15,145 nt of DNA from JARRLC01 sp037387425 (GCA_037387425.1 JARRLC010000052.1:1-15145), one strand, 5' to 3'; numbered from the stretch's first letter, positions 1 to 7,705 are shown. Numbers and translations are program-made. Notes: generated from the letters alone by a model not told the origin.

Positions 1-84
1 GGCAAGACCGGCAATGGCGATAACTAACGCCAATAGATCCGAAAACGTAATCGGATCCCCCTTTGCAGATGCAGCATTATTCAT
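1..84 (-). CDS. N-terminus of a leftward gene, hypothetical (partial)
   Basis: The complement reads from an ATG at 84 off the left edge of the window for 28 codons: MNNAASAKGDPITFSDLLAL, continuing into a hydrophobic VIAIAGLA stretch. A purine-rich GAGG lies about 10 bases upstream of the ATG. The short polar start followed by a hydrophobic run suggests a membrane segment beginning near residue 20, so a small membrane protein is possible. Too little is visible to assign a family. The upstream region holds a perfect FNR/FixK-type site at 168-181, which suggests oxygen-responsive control. Confidence 0.5.
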   Translation of the reverse strand, partial: MNNAASAKGDPITFSDLLALVIAIAGLA

Positions 85-123
85 CTGATTGACCTCGTAG
101 TGCATGAGCAGCTTGCGGCAGGG

Positions 124-160
124 CTAGCCCCCCTTCTAACTTATGCGGGGGGAAAGCTAG
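124..160 (-). promoter_or_regulatory. GC-rich hairpin in the 5' region of the leftward gene
   Basis: CTAGC at 124-128 pairs with GCTAG at 156-160, and the C-run at 129-133 pairs with the G-run at 147-151; an asymmetric GAAA (152-155) interrupts the stem. It lies between the FNR/FixK-like site and the start at 84, so it would fall at the promoter or in the 5' untranslated region of the leftward transcript. There is no T-run on either side, so it is not a normal intrinsic terminator. A role in mRNA stability or translation is possible but not shown. Confidence 0.4.
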
Positions 161-167
161 TGACGCG

Positions 168-181
168 TTGATTTATATCAA
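168..181 (-). promoter_or_regulatory. FNR/FixK/Anr-type binding site
   Basis: The sequence TTGATTTATATCAA matches the palindromic consensus TTGAT-N4-ATCAA of the FNR/FixK family exactly. Its centre is about 90 bases upstream of the leftward start at 84. If it acts as a class II site (centre at -41.5), transcription would start near 133 and the complement of 140-145 (CATAAG) would sit at the -10 position. The match is seen directly; binding and promoter class are inferred. Confidence 0.65.
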
Positions 182-1037
182 GCCGACTGGTGTTACGTCG
201 TACCAGATGGTTCGTTTTAGAGTGCGAAATTCTTGTTTTTTTGTTTTTACGCTGTATCTTTAAATAATCACAAGATTTGCACGCTACAAAATTCTGAAAA
301 ATTTAGGAAAACTTGTCGCATATTGCTATTTTTATGATGATTTTAACGAGTTTATTTTATTTGTTTACGTAAAATAACTTATCGCGAGTCGCCGCGTTGT
401 CAATCATGGCACTACATATTTTGAATTAACTTTTTGAATTCGGATTCGTTGTACCTTCGCTTTCAAGGGGAACTACTGACGATATGATTGAGAGTGTCTC
501 TCAATAACAATACTTCTTCTCCCCTAACAGACTTTCTAAGCAAGCAGTGAACGGCCATTGGCGCAAGGCCGCTATGTTGAGATTGAAGATTGTCGGCCTT
601 GCAAAAATTATGAGATGTGTACTGATGTTCAGCTTTGCGACGATACGCAGACTTGTGAATGTAATGTTAGAACATCTTGAGGTGTGGTGAGCAGTATTCT
701 CCAAATGATGATAAAAGACCTCTTCGCGGGCAACACGCGCGGCTAAACCCTAATCATTGGCGCGAGCGTCTTGTACATTGCACAGGTCGCCCCTAGCATT
801 TATCAGAAGCGGGATGACAGGCGAATATCTTCAAAGCAGATTGTCTCGGACGAACCAGCAGGTCTATCGTTATCGCATTCCCTGCGAGAGCGAAGGAGCA
901 ATCCTGTTTTCCGCAAAGTCTGCACTTCTGCCAGTTTCTCGCTTGCGCGGGAATTTCAAGGCAGCATCCGCTGGTGCATTGAGGAGAGACAATCTAGCGC
1001 GGCCTAGCCGGGGCGAATCGGAGGCGGCGCATATTTC
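182..1037. other. Long AT-rich intergenic stretch, no convincing gene
   Basis: About 850 bases separate the leftward gene and its control site from the permease gene at 1038. Roughly 220-450 is strongly AT-rich, unlike the flanking genes. Open frames here are short, use non-ATG starts and give compositions that look non-coding; the longest in the right part (757-1041) ends in an ATGA overlap with the permease start but resembles no protein I know. I looked for a cobalamin riboswitch before the permease gene and found none of its conserved core. A short perfect hairpin (487-505) is listed separately. Confidence 0.5.
487..505. repeat. Perfect 8-bp inverted repeat with 3-base loop
   Basis: ATTGAGAG at 487-494 and CTCTCAAT at 498-505 are exact inverted copies around TGT. 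No T-run follows on either strand, so an operator or a short RNA hairpin is more likely than a terminator. No gene lies close enough to tell which promoter it might serve. Confidence 0.4.
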
Positions 1038-2054
1038 ATGACTGCACGCACGCTCATTGTCATGCTGGCGGCGCTCGTCGGCGTATTGGTGTTTATCTCG
1101 CTCTTGATTGGACCGGCGGCGCTGTCGCCAGTTGAAGTGTTCCACGCGCTTGCCGGCCAAGGCTCAGCCGTGGACCGACTCATCGTGTGGGAATTGCGGA
1201 TGCCGCGCGCCATCCTCGCGGGCGTTGTAGGCGCCACGTTGGCGCTCGGAGGCGCCGCACTTCAAGGCTTCGTACGCAATCCGCTGGCCGATCCGTCCAT
1301 TTTCGGCGCGCCTGGTGCGGCGGCTTTTGGGGCGGTGACAGCTATCGCCACAGGGCTAGCGGGCGCTTTATCCTATACGTTGCCGCTTGCGGCCATGTTG
1401 ATGGCGCTTGCCTCGGTGTGGGCGCTTCTGGCGCTGGCGGGACCGCGCGCCAGCATGTTAACGCTGCTTTTGGCGGGGCTGGCGCTTTCCAGCCTTGCCG
1501 GAGCGGCGGTGTCGCTTGTGCTTAATCTGGCTCCGAACCCTTATGCGGCGCTGGAAATCGCATTTTGGCTGCTTGGCTCGCTGCAAGACCGCAGTTTCCA
1601 TCATATCGCGATGGCCGCGCCGTTTGTCGCTGCGTCGTGGCTCTTATTACTATGGGCGCGCGGAAGCTTGCGGGCCTTGACGCTCGGCGAGGATGTCGCG
1701 CGCACCAGTGGCGTGAATATCGGCGGGCTGAAACTCCTGACCGTGCTCGGCGTGGCGGCGGGCGCTGGCGGGGTTGTGGCGGTCACTGGCGTTATCGGCT
1801 TTGTGGGGCTGGTGGTGCCGCATCTGGTGCGGCCTTTCGTGGGGCATGACCCGGCGCGCGTCCACATTCCAGCGATGCTGGCAGGCGCGGCGCTGGTGCT
1901 TGCGGCGGATTGCGCGGCGCGGCTTATTCCGACAAGCGGTGAAATCCGCATTGGGGTGCTGACAGCGATTATCGGCGTACCGTTCTTCATTTGGCTCGTT
2001 TTGAAACAGCGCGGGCGTGATCTGTTGCAAGAACAGGGGGGCGGCGCGTTATGA
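1038..2054 (+). CDS. FecCD/BtuC-family ABC transporter permease
   Basis: The 338-residue product is the usual length for the membrane subunit of iron-siderophore, haem or vitamin B12 importers in the inner membrane. The family hallmark spans about 54-86: RMPR, then LALGGAALQG and RNPLADP. The conserved ...GVIGFVGLVVPHLVR... segment at about 251-265 forms the coupling region that contacts the ATPase. Many hydrophobic segments fit about ten transmembrane helices. The ATG at 1038 follows GGAGG at 1020-1024. The stop overlaps the ATPase start by ATGA (2051-2054), so the two are co-translated. No periplasmic binding protein or TonB receptor gene is beside it, so the substrate (B12, haem or Fe-siderophore) cannot be decided here. 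Confidence 0.93.
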   Translation: MTARTLIVMLAALVGVLVFISLLIGPAALSPVEVFHALAGQGSAVDRLIVWELRMPRAILAGVVGATLALGGAALQGFVRNPLADPSIFGAPGAAAFGAVTAIATGLAGALSYTLPLAAMLMALASVWALLALAGPRASMLTLLLAGLALSSLAGAAVSLVLNLAPNPYAALEIAFWLLGSLQDRSFHHIAMAAPFVAASWLLLLWARGSLRALTLGEDVARTSGVNIGGLKLLTVLGVAAGAGGVVAVTGVIGFVGLVVPHLVRPFVGHDPARVHIPAMLAGAALVLAADCAARLIPTSGEIRIGVLTAIIGVPFFIWLVLKQRGRDLLQEQGGGAL

Positions 2055-2824
2055 GTTTGCGGGTGGAAAATCTTGGCGTGGCGCTCGGCAAGCGAGAAAT
2101 CTTACGCAACGTCTCGTTTGAAATTCAACGCGGCGAGCTGCTGATAGTGGTTGGACCGAACGGCGCGGGCAAGACCACGCTGCTCAAAGCCGTGGCGGGG
2201 CTGCTTCCGTTCAGCGGTCGTATCGCCTGGGAGGGGAGGGCGCTCGCCACAGATGGCAGAGGGCGTCAGCCAGGCATGCTCGCTTATCTACCGCAGGGAC
2301 ACGTTGCCCACTGGCCGCTCTCCGCGCGGGATATCGTGGCCATCGGGCGCGCGCCGCATGCCTCCAGCCTCGCGAATCTGAGCGCCGCCGATGAAACCGC
2401 CATTTCCGCCGCGATGGCTGCCGCCGATGTCGAACCTCTGAAGAGCCGCGCAGTAACCACGCTATCCGGTGGCGAACGTGCTCGTGTGATGTTGGCGCGC
2501 GCACTGGCCGTTGGCGCGCCGCTTTTGCTCGCTGATGAGCCCGCCTCCTCACTTGACCCGGCGCATCAGTTGGAAGTCATGCGCGTGTTGACGGCGCGAG
2601 CGCAGGTGGGAGACATCGTTATTGCCACCAGCCACGACCTTATGCTGGCCGCCAGGTTCGCCTCCCGTGTGCTGGTGCTGAATGATGGTGCTGTGGCTGC
2701 GTTCGATGTTCCTGGCGCTGCGCTTACCGCAGAGTGTCTGCGCCAGGTTTTCGGTATTGAAGCGCGCCTGTTCGAGGCGGATGGTGCGGCTTTTCCCGTG
2801 CCCTGGGGCTTGTCCGGAAAGTAG
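2051..2824 (+). CDS. ABC transporter ATPase of a FecCD-type importer
   Basis: This 257-residue protein is the cytoplasmic nucleotide-binding subunit that powers the upstream permease. Visible motifs in order: Walker A GPNGAGKTT at 35-43, Q-loop Gln82, signature LSGGE at 138-142, Walker B LLLADE at 158-163, D-loop SSLD after it, and switch His195 in TSHD. All catalytic residues are present. The ATG lies in an ATGA overlap with the permease stop. The C-terminal 30 residues resemble those of BtuD/HmuV-like ATPases that follow FecCD permeases, but the substrate is not resolved. The gene ends 4 bases before the end of the convergent CDF gene, with no obvious terminator between them. Confidence 0.93.
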   Translation: MSLRVENLGVALGKREILRNVSFEIQRGELLIVVGPNGAGKTTLLKAVAGLLPFSGRIAWEGRALATDGRGRQPGMLAYLPQGHVAHWPLSARDIVAIGRAPHASSLANLSAADETAISAAMAAADVEPLKSRAVTTLSGGERARVMLARALAVGAPLLLADEPASSLDPAHQLEVMRVLTARAQVGDIVIATSHDLMLAARFASRVLVLNDGAVAAFDVPGAALTAECLRQVFGIEARLFEADGAAFPVPWGLSGK

Positions 2825-2828
2825 CGCT

Positions 2829-4196
2829 TTATTGAGCTGGTTCGGCGTGGCCTATAACTTGGATAATATCCGGGAATTTCTGCCGTACGGCCCGTTCCAC
2901 CGTATCCACATGCTCATGGACGGCCGCGACGGATAATTCCGGATTTACTCCGCAATGGAAATACACGACCAGCCCTTCCGCCGTCTCCCGCGCCCGCACA
3001 TTGTGGATTTGCGACACGATGCCGTTTTTCGCGGCCTCCTCTTCAAGCGCGGCGTGGATGCTCTCCAGTTGATTGGCGGGAATGTTGGCGCCGGTATGCA
3101 TCAGCATGCACTGCGGCTCAATGTGTGTTTCCACCTCGATATCCTCGCCCAATTCGGCAGCGATCGCTGTTTCCAGATCTGTGGCGATAGCGTGGCCCGC
3201 CTTCAGCGGTAGACGGCCGTCAACCTCCAAATCGAGGCTTACCGATAATCGCTCGCCGATATGCTGAACCGTGACATGGTGGATATGGCGCTCCATTATC
3301 GTCGCGACATGCAGAACGCGCTCCAAAACGGTTTCGTCGTCAAGCGCGCGAGGCGTGGTGACAACCGTGATTTCCGCTTGGCCGAGTTCTTTTGTCAACG
3401 CAGCGGTGATGGTGTCCTTGATGGATTTTACGCGATTAAGCGACAAGGTGCGTGCCACTGATATTTCAAGATCGGCGAAAATCGTTGCGCCTACTCGGCG
3501 GGCCCGCACTGCATCAACGCTCACGACACCGGTTTGGCGGTCCACGATCTCGCGAATCTTCTCAGGCATATTCTCCGGAACAGCGTCCATTAGCGTGTCG
3601 ATCGTGCGCCGCCCTAGCCGATATCCGGCAATGCCAATGAAAATCGCAACGCCGATAGCCGCGAACGCGTCGCCCTCCGGATAGCCAAGATATTCGGCAG
3701 CGAGGCCCAGAAGTACCAGAGACGAACTAATAAGGTCTGAGCCAAAATGTAACGCATCCGCCGCCAACGCCTCGCTGTTCGTCTTTTTTGCGATGCGTAA
3801 GAGGCTTTGTGAACGTACGAGATCAACCACAATGGACACGCCTAGCACTGCATAAGCAACCCAGGATTGTTCCAACGCGGAATTGCCACGTTGCAGACGC
3901 CCTAAGGCTTCCGTAACAACATAGGCGGCGACCATGAACAGAAGAATCGTCTCAATAAGTGCGGCTACAGACTCAACCTTGCCATGACCGTATGTGTGCC
4001 GTGCGTCGGCGGGTTTGCCGCTGATGCGGATCGCGAAATAGGTCATGATCGTGGCGCCGACATCGAGCAGCGCGTGTAGCGCATCCGATAAGAGCCCAAG
4101 GCTGCCCGTGATGAACGCCGCCACAAACTTGCCAGCCGCGAGCATAACGCTAGCGAGAACCGAGCTGAGGGCCGCCTTTTCCTTAATATCTTCCAT
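2829..4196 (-). CDS. Cation diffusion facilitator (CDF) metal exporter with extended C-terminus
   Basis: The product exports divalent metal ions from the cytoplasm by proton antiport. Residues 1-205 form the CDF membrane domain of six helices. The transport-site ligands are HALLD (H41, D45) in helix 2 and HFGSD (H150, D154) in helix 5; this HxxxD/HxxxD pair is typical of zinc-preferring CDF members. At 455 residues it is much longer than the common ~300. Beyond the first cytoplasmic domain (about 205-283) I see two more segments of similar pattern, about 289-362 and 373-452, each with an HxV...V..HI/EV-like start and an amphipathic helix, suggesting three tandem ferredoxin-like metal-sensing domains. 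The ATG at 4196 is preceded by GGAAG. Zn2+ is the most likely substrate; Fe2+, Co2+ or Mn2+ cannot be excluded. Confidence 0.93.
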   Translation of the reverse strand: MEDIKEKAALSSVLASVMLAAGKFVAAFITGSLGLLSDALHALLDVGATIMTYFAIRISGKPADARHTYGHGKVESVAALIETILLFMVAAYVVTEALGRLQRGNSALEQSWVAYAVLGVSIVVDLVRSQSLLRIAKKTNSEALAADALHFGSDLISSSLVLLGLAAEYLGYPEGDAFAAIGVAIFIGIAGYRLGRRTIDTLMDAVPENMPEKIREIVDRQTGVVSVDAVRARRVGATIFADLEISVARTLSLNRVKSIKDTITAALTKELGQAEITVVTTPRALDDETVLERVLHVATIMERHIHHVTVQHIGERLSVSLDLEVDGRLPLKAGHAIATDLETAIAAELGEDIEVETHIEPQCMLMHTGANIPANQLESIHAALEEEAAKNGIVSQIHNVRARETAEGLVVYFHCGVNPELSVAAVHEHVDTVERAVRQKFPDIIQVIGHAEPAQ

Positions 4197-4605
4197 GCTG
4201 CTTCCGTGTGAGACTTGCTCATTTGAATAACGGAATTGCGGAGCTATGCAACTGCGGCCTTGCCGTTCGGATGAAACACGGCGCCAGATGTCATTAAAAT
4301 ATTATTGAACGCAGAATATTTTATGACGGACTGCGAACGCTACGATGATAGCGCAAACAAGCCGATAGCGTGCTCCGTATGGCGTCCGCGAAGAGCGATT
4401 GCCAGCGCGCCAGCCATTTCCGCATTTATAAGAATAAGTGCGTTGCACAAAAAACCGTCGGTGGGGGTTGCGCTCATGCCGTTTATCGGTTACACACCCC
4501 TACCAGCCGCGATATTGTCATCCTTTCATTTTCGGCCGGATTTAACGCTCGCCTCTGTGTGGGGTGGGTGCCTCGTTCGTTTCTTTGAACGCAACTGTCT
4601 TTTGG
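4197..4605. other. Intergenic region between the CDF gene and tRNA-fMet
   Basis: About 400 bases with no credible coding frame. It must hold the leftward promoter of the CDF gene and the rightward promoter of the tRNA. The only structure I can support is the AT-rich dyad at 4295-4323, listed separately. Confidence 0.4.
4295..4323. promoter_or_regulatory. AT-rich dyad upstream of the CDF gene, possible operator
   Basis: TAAAATATT at 4295-4303 and AATATTTTA at 4315-4323 are perfect 9-base inverted copies separated by 11 bases. The dyad lies 99-127 bases upstream of the CDF start. AT-rich dyads of this kind are common as operators of metal-responsive repressors, but I cannot match it to a named regulator. 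Confidence 0.35.
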
Positions 4606-4683
<78 letters not shown>

Positions 4684-4758
4684 CAGTACAGTACCCGGTT
4701 CCTGATGCTCTGACGCTCAGCCCGTTTCTTCATATCGTGATTTTGCCAAGCATCGCCT

Positions 4759-4867
4759 CTAGTGCATCGATCCAAACGAAGGCTGCAGCCGAGTTTGGAA
4801 AAATTGATGCATAAACAAAGAGCTAGTGCATTCATGCATGAATCTTCTGAATGCGTCAGTGCACTAG
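4759..4867. repeat. Cluster of short inverted and direct repeats in a spacer
   Basis: CTAGTGCA occurs at 4759-4766 and 4823-4830 and inverted (TGCACTAG) at 4860-4867. Between the first two lies TCCAAAC (4771-4777) pairing with GTTTGGA (4793-4799) around the palindrome GGCTGCAGCC (4781-4790). Between the last two lies the 14-base palindrome ATTCATGCATGAAT (4830-4843). The block separates the tRNA from the convergent end of the Sel1/ankyrin gene. It has no T-run typical of a terminator. It could be a small palindromic repeat element or a bidirectional 3'-end structure. Confidence 0.45.
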
Positions 4868-4908
4868 TATCGTGGCGACTGCACGCGCTTGTAAATTTCA
4901 AACAGGTT

Positions 4909-6405
4909 CTAGCGCAAAACTTTCGCTATTCTGCGGTGCCCTCTGGAATTGGCGATATCAGCGGCTTGTTCGCGTTTTTTGTTTCGCAAATAGCGGCTCG
5001 CTCCGGCCTTCAACAGCGCTTTGACTGTCTCGGCTCGTCCTTCGCTGGCTGCCATCATTAGCGCTGTGTTGCCATAAGTGTTACGCGCGTCGATATTGTC
5101 GCCAGTCTTGATGAGCCGTTTCACGATTCTGGTTAAGCCAGCTTTTGACGCCAGCATGAGCGGCGTATTGCCCGAGGCAGAGGCTTGCTTAGCATCGGCG
5201 CCATTCGTGAGCAGTAACATGGCGGTCGTCTCATGACCGCGCGCAAGCGCTTCCAGAAGCGGCGTAACGCCATTTCTTTTCGCAAGCCTGACATTCGCGC
5301 CGTTTTGCAAAAGTGCGGCTGCCGCCGACGTATTGCCTTTGCTGGCTGCGATCCATAGCGCTGTCCGGCCGTATTTATCCTGCTGGTTGACGTTCGCGCC
5401 AGGGCCGAAGAACAACTGAAGGAATTTACCGTCGCACGTTTCGCTGGCTTGCATAAGCGGGGTGGCCTGACCACTGGCGCGCGTACTAAAATGCGCAGCT
5501 CGGCGCAGAAGCAATTGCACGGTTTGTGTCAGGCACCTCTCCACTGCGAGGCTGAGCGGTGTTTCGTTTTTCGTATTCCGGACGTTGATATTCGCGCCTC
5601 TGACAATGAGCAAATTGGCAGTGGAAGCATGCCCCTTCAGCATGGCCAACATGAGAGGTGTTTCGCTTCGCCTGTTGCGCGCATCCACATTGGCGCCCGC
5701 GTTCAGCAGAACTTCGACAACCTCGGTCTTGCCTGCGAATGCTGCGAGGCTAAGCGCGGTGTTGCCGTCACGGTCGCGAATTTCCAGGTTTGCGCCTTGC
5801 CCGATAAGGGCTTCCATGGCTTTGGTCTGTCCGCGAAAGGCGGCTTCCAAAACGGCGGGCTTTCCGCTAGCGAGACGGAGCGGAGGCGTCACCGCCGCCA
5901 GCTTCCGCTCTCGCGGCGATTTATCTTCCTCAACGACCGCCCAGCCCGTTTCAGGTGCGGCCAAAGCTGGTTTCGTGGCAAGCCTTCCTACAAGCTCTCG
6001 CGCTTTCTCGTAGCCTTGAGCGGCGGCGCGTTGCAGCCAGATTTCAGCTTTAGGACGGTTCGCTGGCACGCCGCGACCGCCAAGGTACATCTGGCCCAGC
6101 GCGTATTGTGCTTTTACCATGCCTTGTGTTGCGGCTTTGCTCATCCATTGGAAGGCGGCTTTATCGTTGCGTGAAACGCCGACGCCCGCCCGGTACAGCG
6201 AGGCCAACCGGTATTGCGCCTTTGCGTTTCCCGCCATTGCGGCGCGTTCCAGAAGAGCGGTCGCTTCGGCGTAAGAGCCGGTTCTGAGCGCCTGCTCAAT
6301 TTCGTACATAGTGCTGTCAGCGTCTTGGTCTTGTGCGCGCGCTGGGAATGCTGTGGTGATGATCGCCAGAGCGAGGGCAAAAACGATGCTGTTAAGCCGT
6401 TCCAT
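4909..6405 (-). CDS. Exported Sel1-repeat and ankyrin-repeat protein
   Basis: The 498-residue product begins with a clear Sec signal peptide (hydrophobic core about 6-20, probable cleavage after PARA at residue 24). Residues about 58-138 hold two to three Sel1-like repeats (AKAQYRLASLYRAGVGV; KAQYALGQMYLGGRGV). From about 183 to the end run ten ankyrin repeats with the usual TPL/TAL...A...G...LL..GA pattern, the last one partial. Such solenoids bind other proteins; a periplasmic scaffold is the natural inference. I chose the ATG at 6405 (GAGA six bases upstream) over an in-frame TTG at 6417. The start overlaps the 3' end of the oxidoreductase gene by 14 bases, so the two are probably co-translated. 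Its partner is unknown; the locus suggests the multihaem proteins. Confidence 0.88.
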   Translation of the reverse strand: MERLNSIVFALALAIITTAFPARAQDQDADSTMYEIEQALRTGSYAEATALLERAAMAGNAKAQYRLASLYRAGVGVSRNDKAAFQWMSKAATQGMVKAQYALGQMYLGGRGVPANRPKAEIWLQRAAAQGYEKARELVGRLATKPALAAPETGWAVVEEDKSPRERKLAAVTPPLRLASGKPAVLEAAFRGQTKAMEALIGQGANLEIRDRDGNTALSLAAFAGKTEVVEVLLNAGANVDARNRRSETPLMLAMLKGHASTANLLIVRGANINVRNTKNETPLSLAVERCLTQTVQLLLRRAAHFSTRASGQATPLMQASETCDGKFLQLFFGPGANVNQQDKYGRTALWIAASKGNTSAAAALLQNGANVRLAKRNGVTPLLEALARGHETTAMLLLTNGADAKQASASGNTPLMLASKAGLTRIVKRLIKTGDNIDARNTYGNTALMMAASEGRAETVKALLKAGASRYLRNKKREQAADIANSRGHRRIAKVLR

Positions 6406-7705
6406 ATTTGGTCTCAACTTCGATGCCTATGCTTTTCAGGAATTTCGTGGGTAGGATGCCGCCCGCGCAGATGATCACAGCGTCGTTGGGAATTTCGACC
6501 GGTTGGCCTTTCCACTCCAGCCGCGCGGTGTCGGGGCCGATTTCCTTTACGTTCGATTTGAGCATGACTTTCAGCCGCTTCGCGGCTTGCGCGCGCTCGA
6601 CGCGCTGGCGGTTTTTGGGCTTGGCGCGCGAAAATGCCTCGTTGCGGTAAGACAGCGTGACGGTCGTGCCTTGTTCCTCGGCGATGCTGCCCGCCGCTTC
6701 TAGTGCGCTGTCGCCGCCGCCAACGACCAGCACATGCTTGCCGCGGTATTGCTCGGGATCGATGAGCCGGTAGACGACCTTGGCTTGCTCTTCTCCAGGC
6801 ACTTCGAGCCGCCTTGGCGTGCCGCGCCGTCCGATGGCCAACAGCACTGTGCGCGTCTTGTGAAGCCCTTGCGTGGTTTGTACATCGAAGCCATGAGGCG
6901 CGGGCGCGATCATTTCCACGCGTTCGCCATAGTGCACCTTCAGCCCTGTGCGTCTTGCGATAAAATTCCAGAACCCAAGCAGTTTTTCCTTGGTGATCTC
7001 GGTAAATTTCATCTTGCCGTAGAGTGGCAATGTCGCGGGTTGCGTCATGACCAGCTTGCCGCGTGGGAAATGCGCGACGGTACCGCCGAAACTGTCCTGC
7101 TCCAGGGTGATGTAACGCATCTTGTGCTCAATTGCGGCCAAGCTTGCCGATATGCCCGCCGGTCCTGCGCCGATAATCAGCACATCGGCAACGCCGGGCG
7201 TGTTGGACCGCCCGACCTGGCGGATCGAATCGATTGCTTGCCGTCCCTGCTCGATGGCGTTGCGGACAAGCCCCATGCCGCCCAACTCGCCTGCGATGAA
7301 GATGCCGGGCACATTGGTCTCAAAGTTCGGCGCGACGTTGGGGATGTCCACCCCCCGTGTCTCGGTACCGAACACGAGTGTGATCGCGCCATGCGGGCAG
7401 GCGGTCTTGCAAGCGCCATGGCCGATACACTCCGTTGGTTCGATGAGTTCGGCCTTGCCGTTGATGAACCCGATGATTTCGCCTTCCGGGCAGGCGCGAA
7501 TGCATGATCCGCACCCCAGGCATTTGGAAGGATCGATCAGCGGATGCAAAGAAGCCGGTTCTGTAAGCCCAGCTTCAACGGCTTCCGCGCGGGCCGCCAG
7601 ATTAGATTTCTCGGCCTTTTTGCGCGAACTGAAATAGATCAGCCATATAATGGCGAGTGGTCCAGCATAAGCAGCAACAACGATTGGATCAAATGCCATA
7701 TCCAT
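6392..7705 (-). CDS. Membrane-anchored Fe-S/FAD NAD(P)-dependent oxidoreductase
   Basis: The 437-residue protein should move electrons between NAD(P)H, FAD and iron-sulphur centres on the inner face of the membrane. A single N-terminal helix (about 8-25) anchors it. The first cluster site is a classic CLGCGSCIRACP (C62, C65, C68, C72); the second is CIGHGACKTACP (C93, H96, C99, C103), with His in place of the second Cys. Next comes GIFIAGELGG (134-143), which resembles the C-terminal FAD-contact motif of thioredoxin-reductase-like flavoproteins, but here it precedes the FAD Rossmann motif GAGPAG (179-184). The NAD(P) motif is GGGDSA (329-334). No CxxC redox pair of thioredoxin reductase is present. 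The ATG at 7705 follows GGGGA with nine bases of spacing. First gene of the leftward pair, divergent from the cytochrome operon. Confidence 0.88.
   Translation of the reverse strand: MDMAFDPIVVAAYAGPLAIIWLIYFSSRKKAEKSNLAARAEAVEAGLTEPASLHPLIDPSKCLGCGSCIRACPEGEIIGFINGKAELIEPTECIGHGACKTACPHGAITLVFGTETRGVDIPNVAPNFETNVPGIFIAGELGGMGLVRNAIEQGRQAIDSIRQVGRSNTPGVADVLIIGAGPAGISASLAAIEHKMRYITLEQDSFGGTVAHFPRGKLVMTQPATLPLYGKMKFTEITKEKLLGFWNFIARRTGLKVHYGERVEMIAPAPHGFDVQTTQGLHKTRTVLLAIGRRGTPRRLEVPGEEQAKVVYRLIDPEQYRGKHVLVVGGGDSALEAAGSIAEEQGTTVTLSYRNEAFSRAKPKNRQRVERAQAAKRLKVMLKSNVKEIGPDTARLEWKGQPVEIPNDAVIICAGGILPTKFLKSIGIEVETKYGTA

Noticed and set aside
501..704. 67-codon leftward frame in the AT-rich stretch
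   Set aside because: No ribosome-binding site or domain, and a composition expected from random AT-rich DNA.
757..1037. Cobalamin riboswitch before the FecCD permease
   Set aside because: I searched by eye for the conserved core and B12 box on the plus strand and did not find them.
757..1041. 94-codon frame ending in an ATGA overlap with the permease start
   Set aside because: TTG start without a ribosome-binding site, Ser/Arg-rich composition, no recognisable domain, and competing frames on both strands; the overlap alone is weak evidence.
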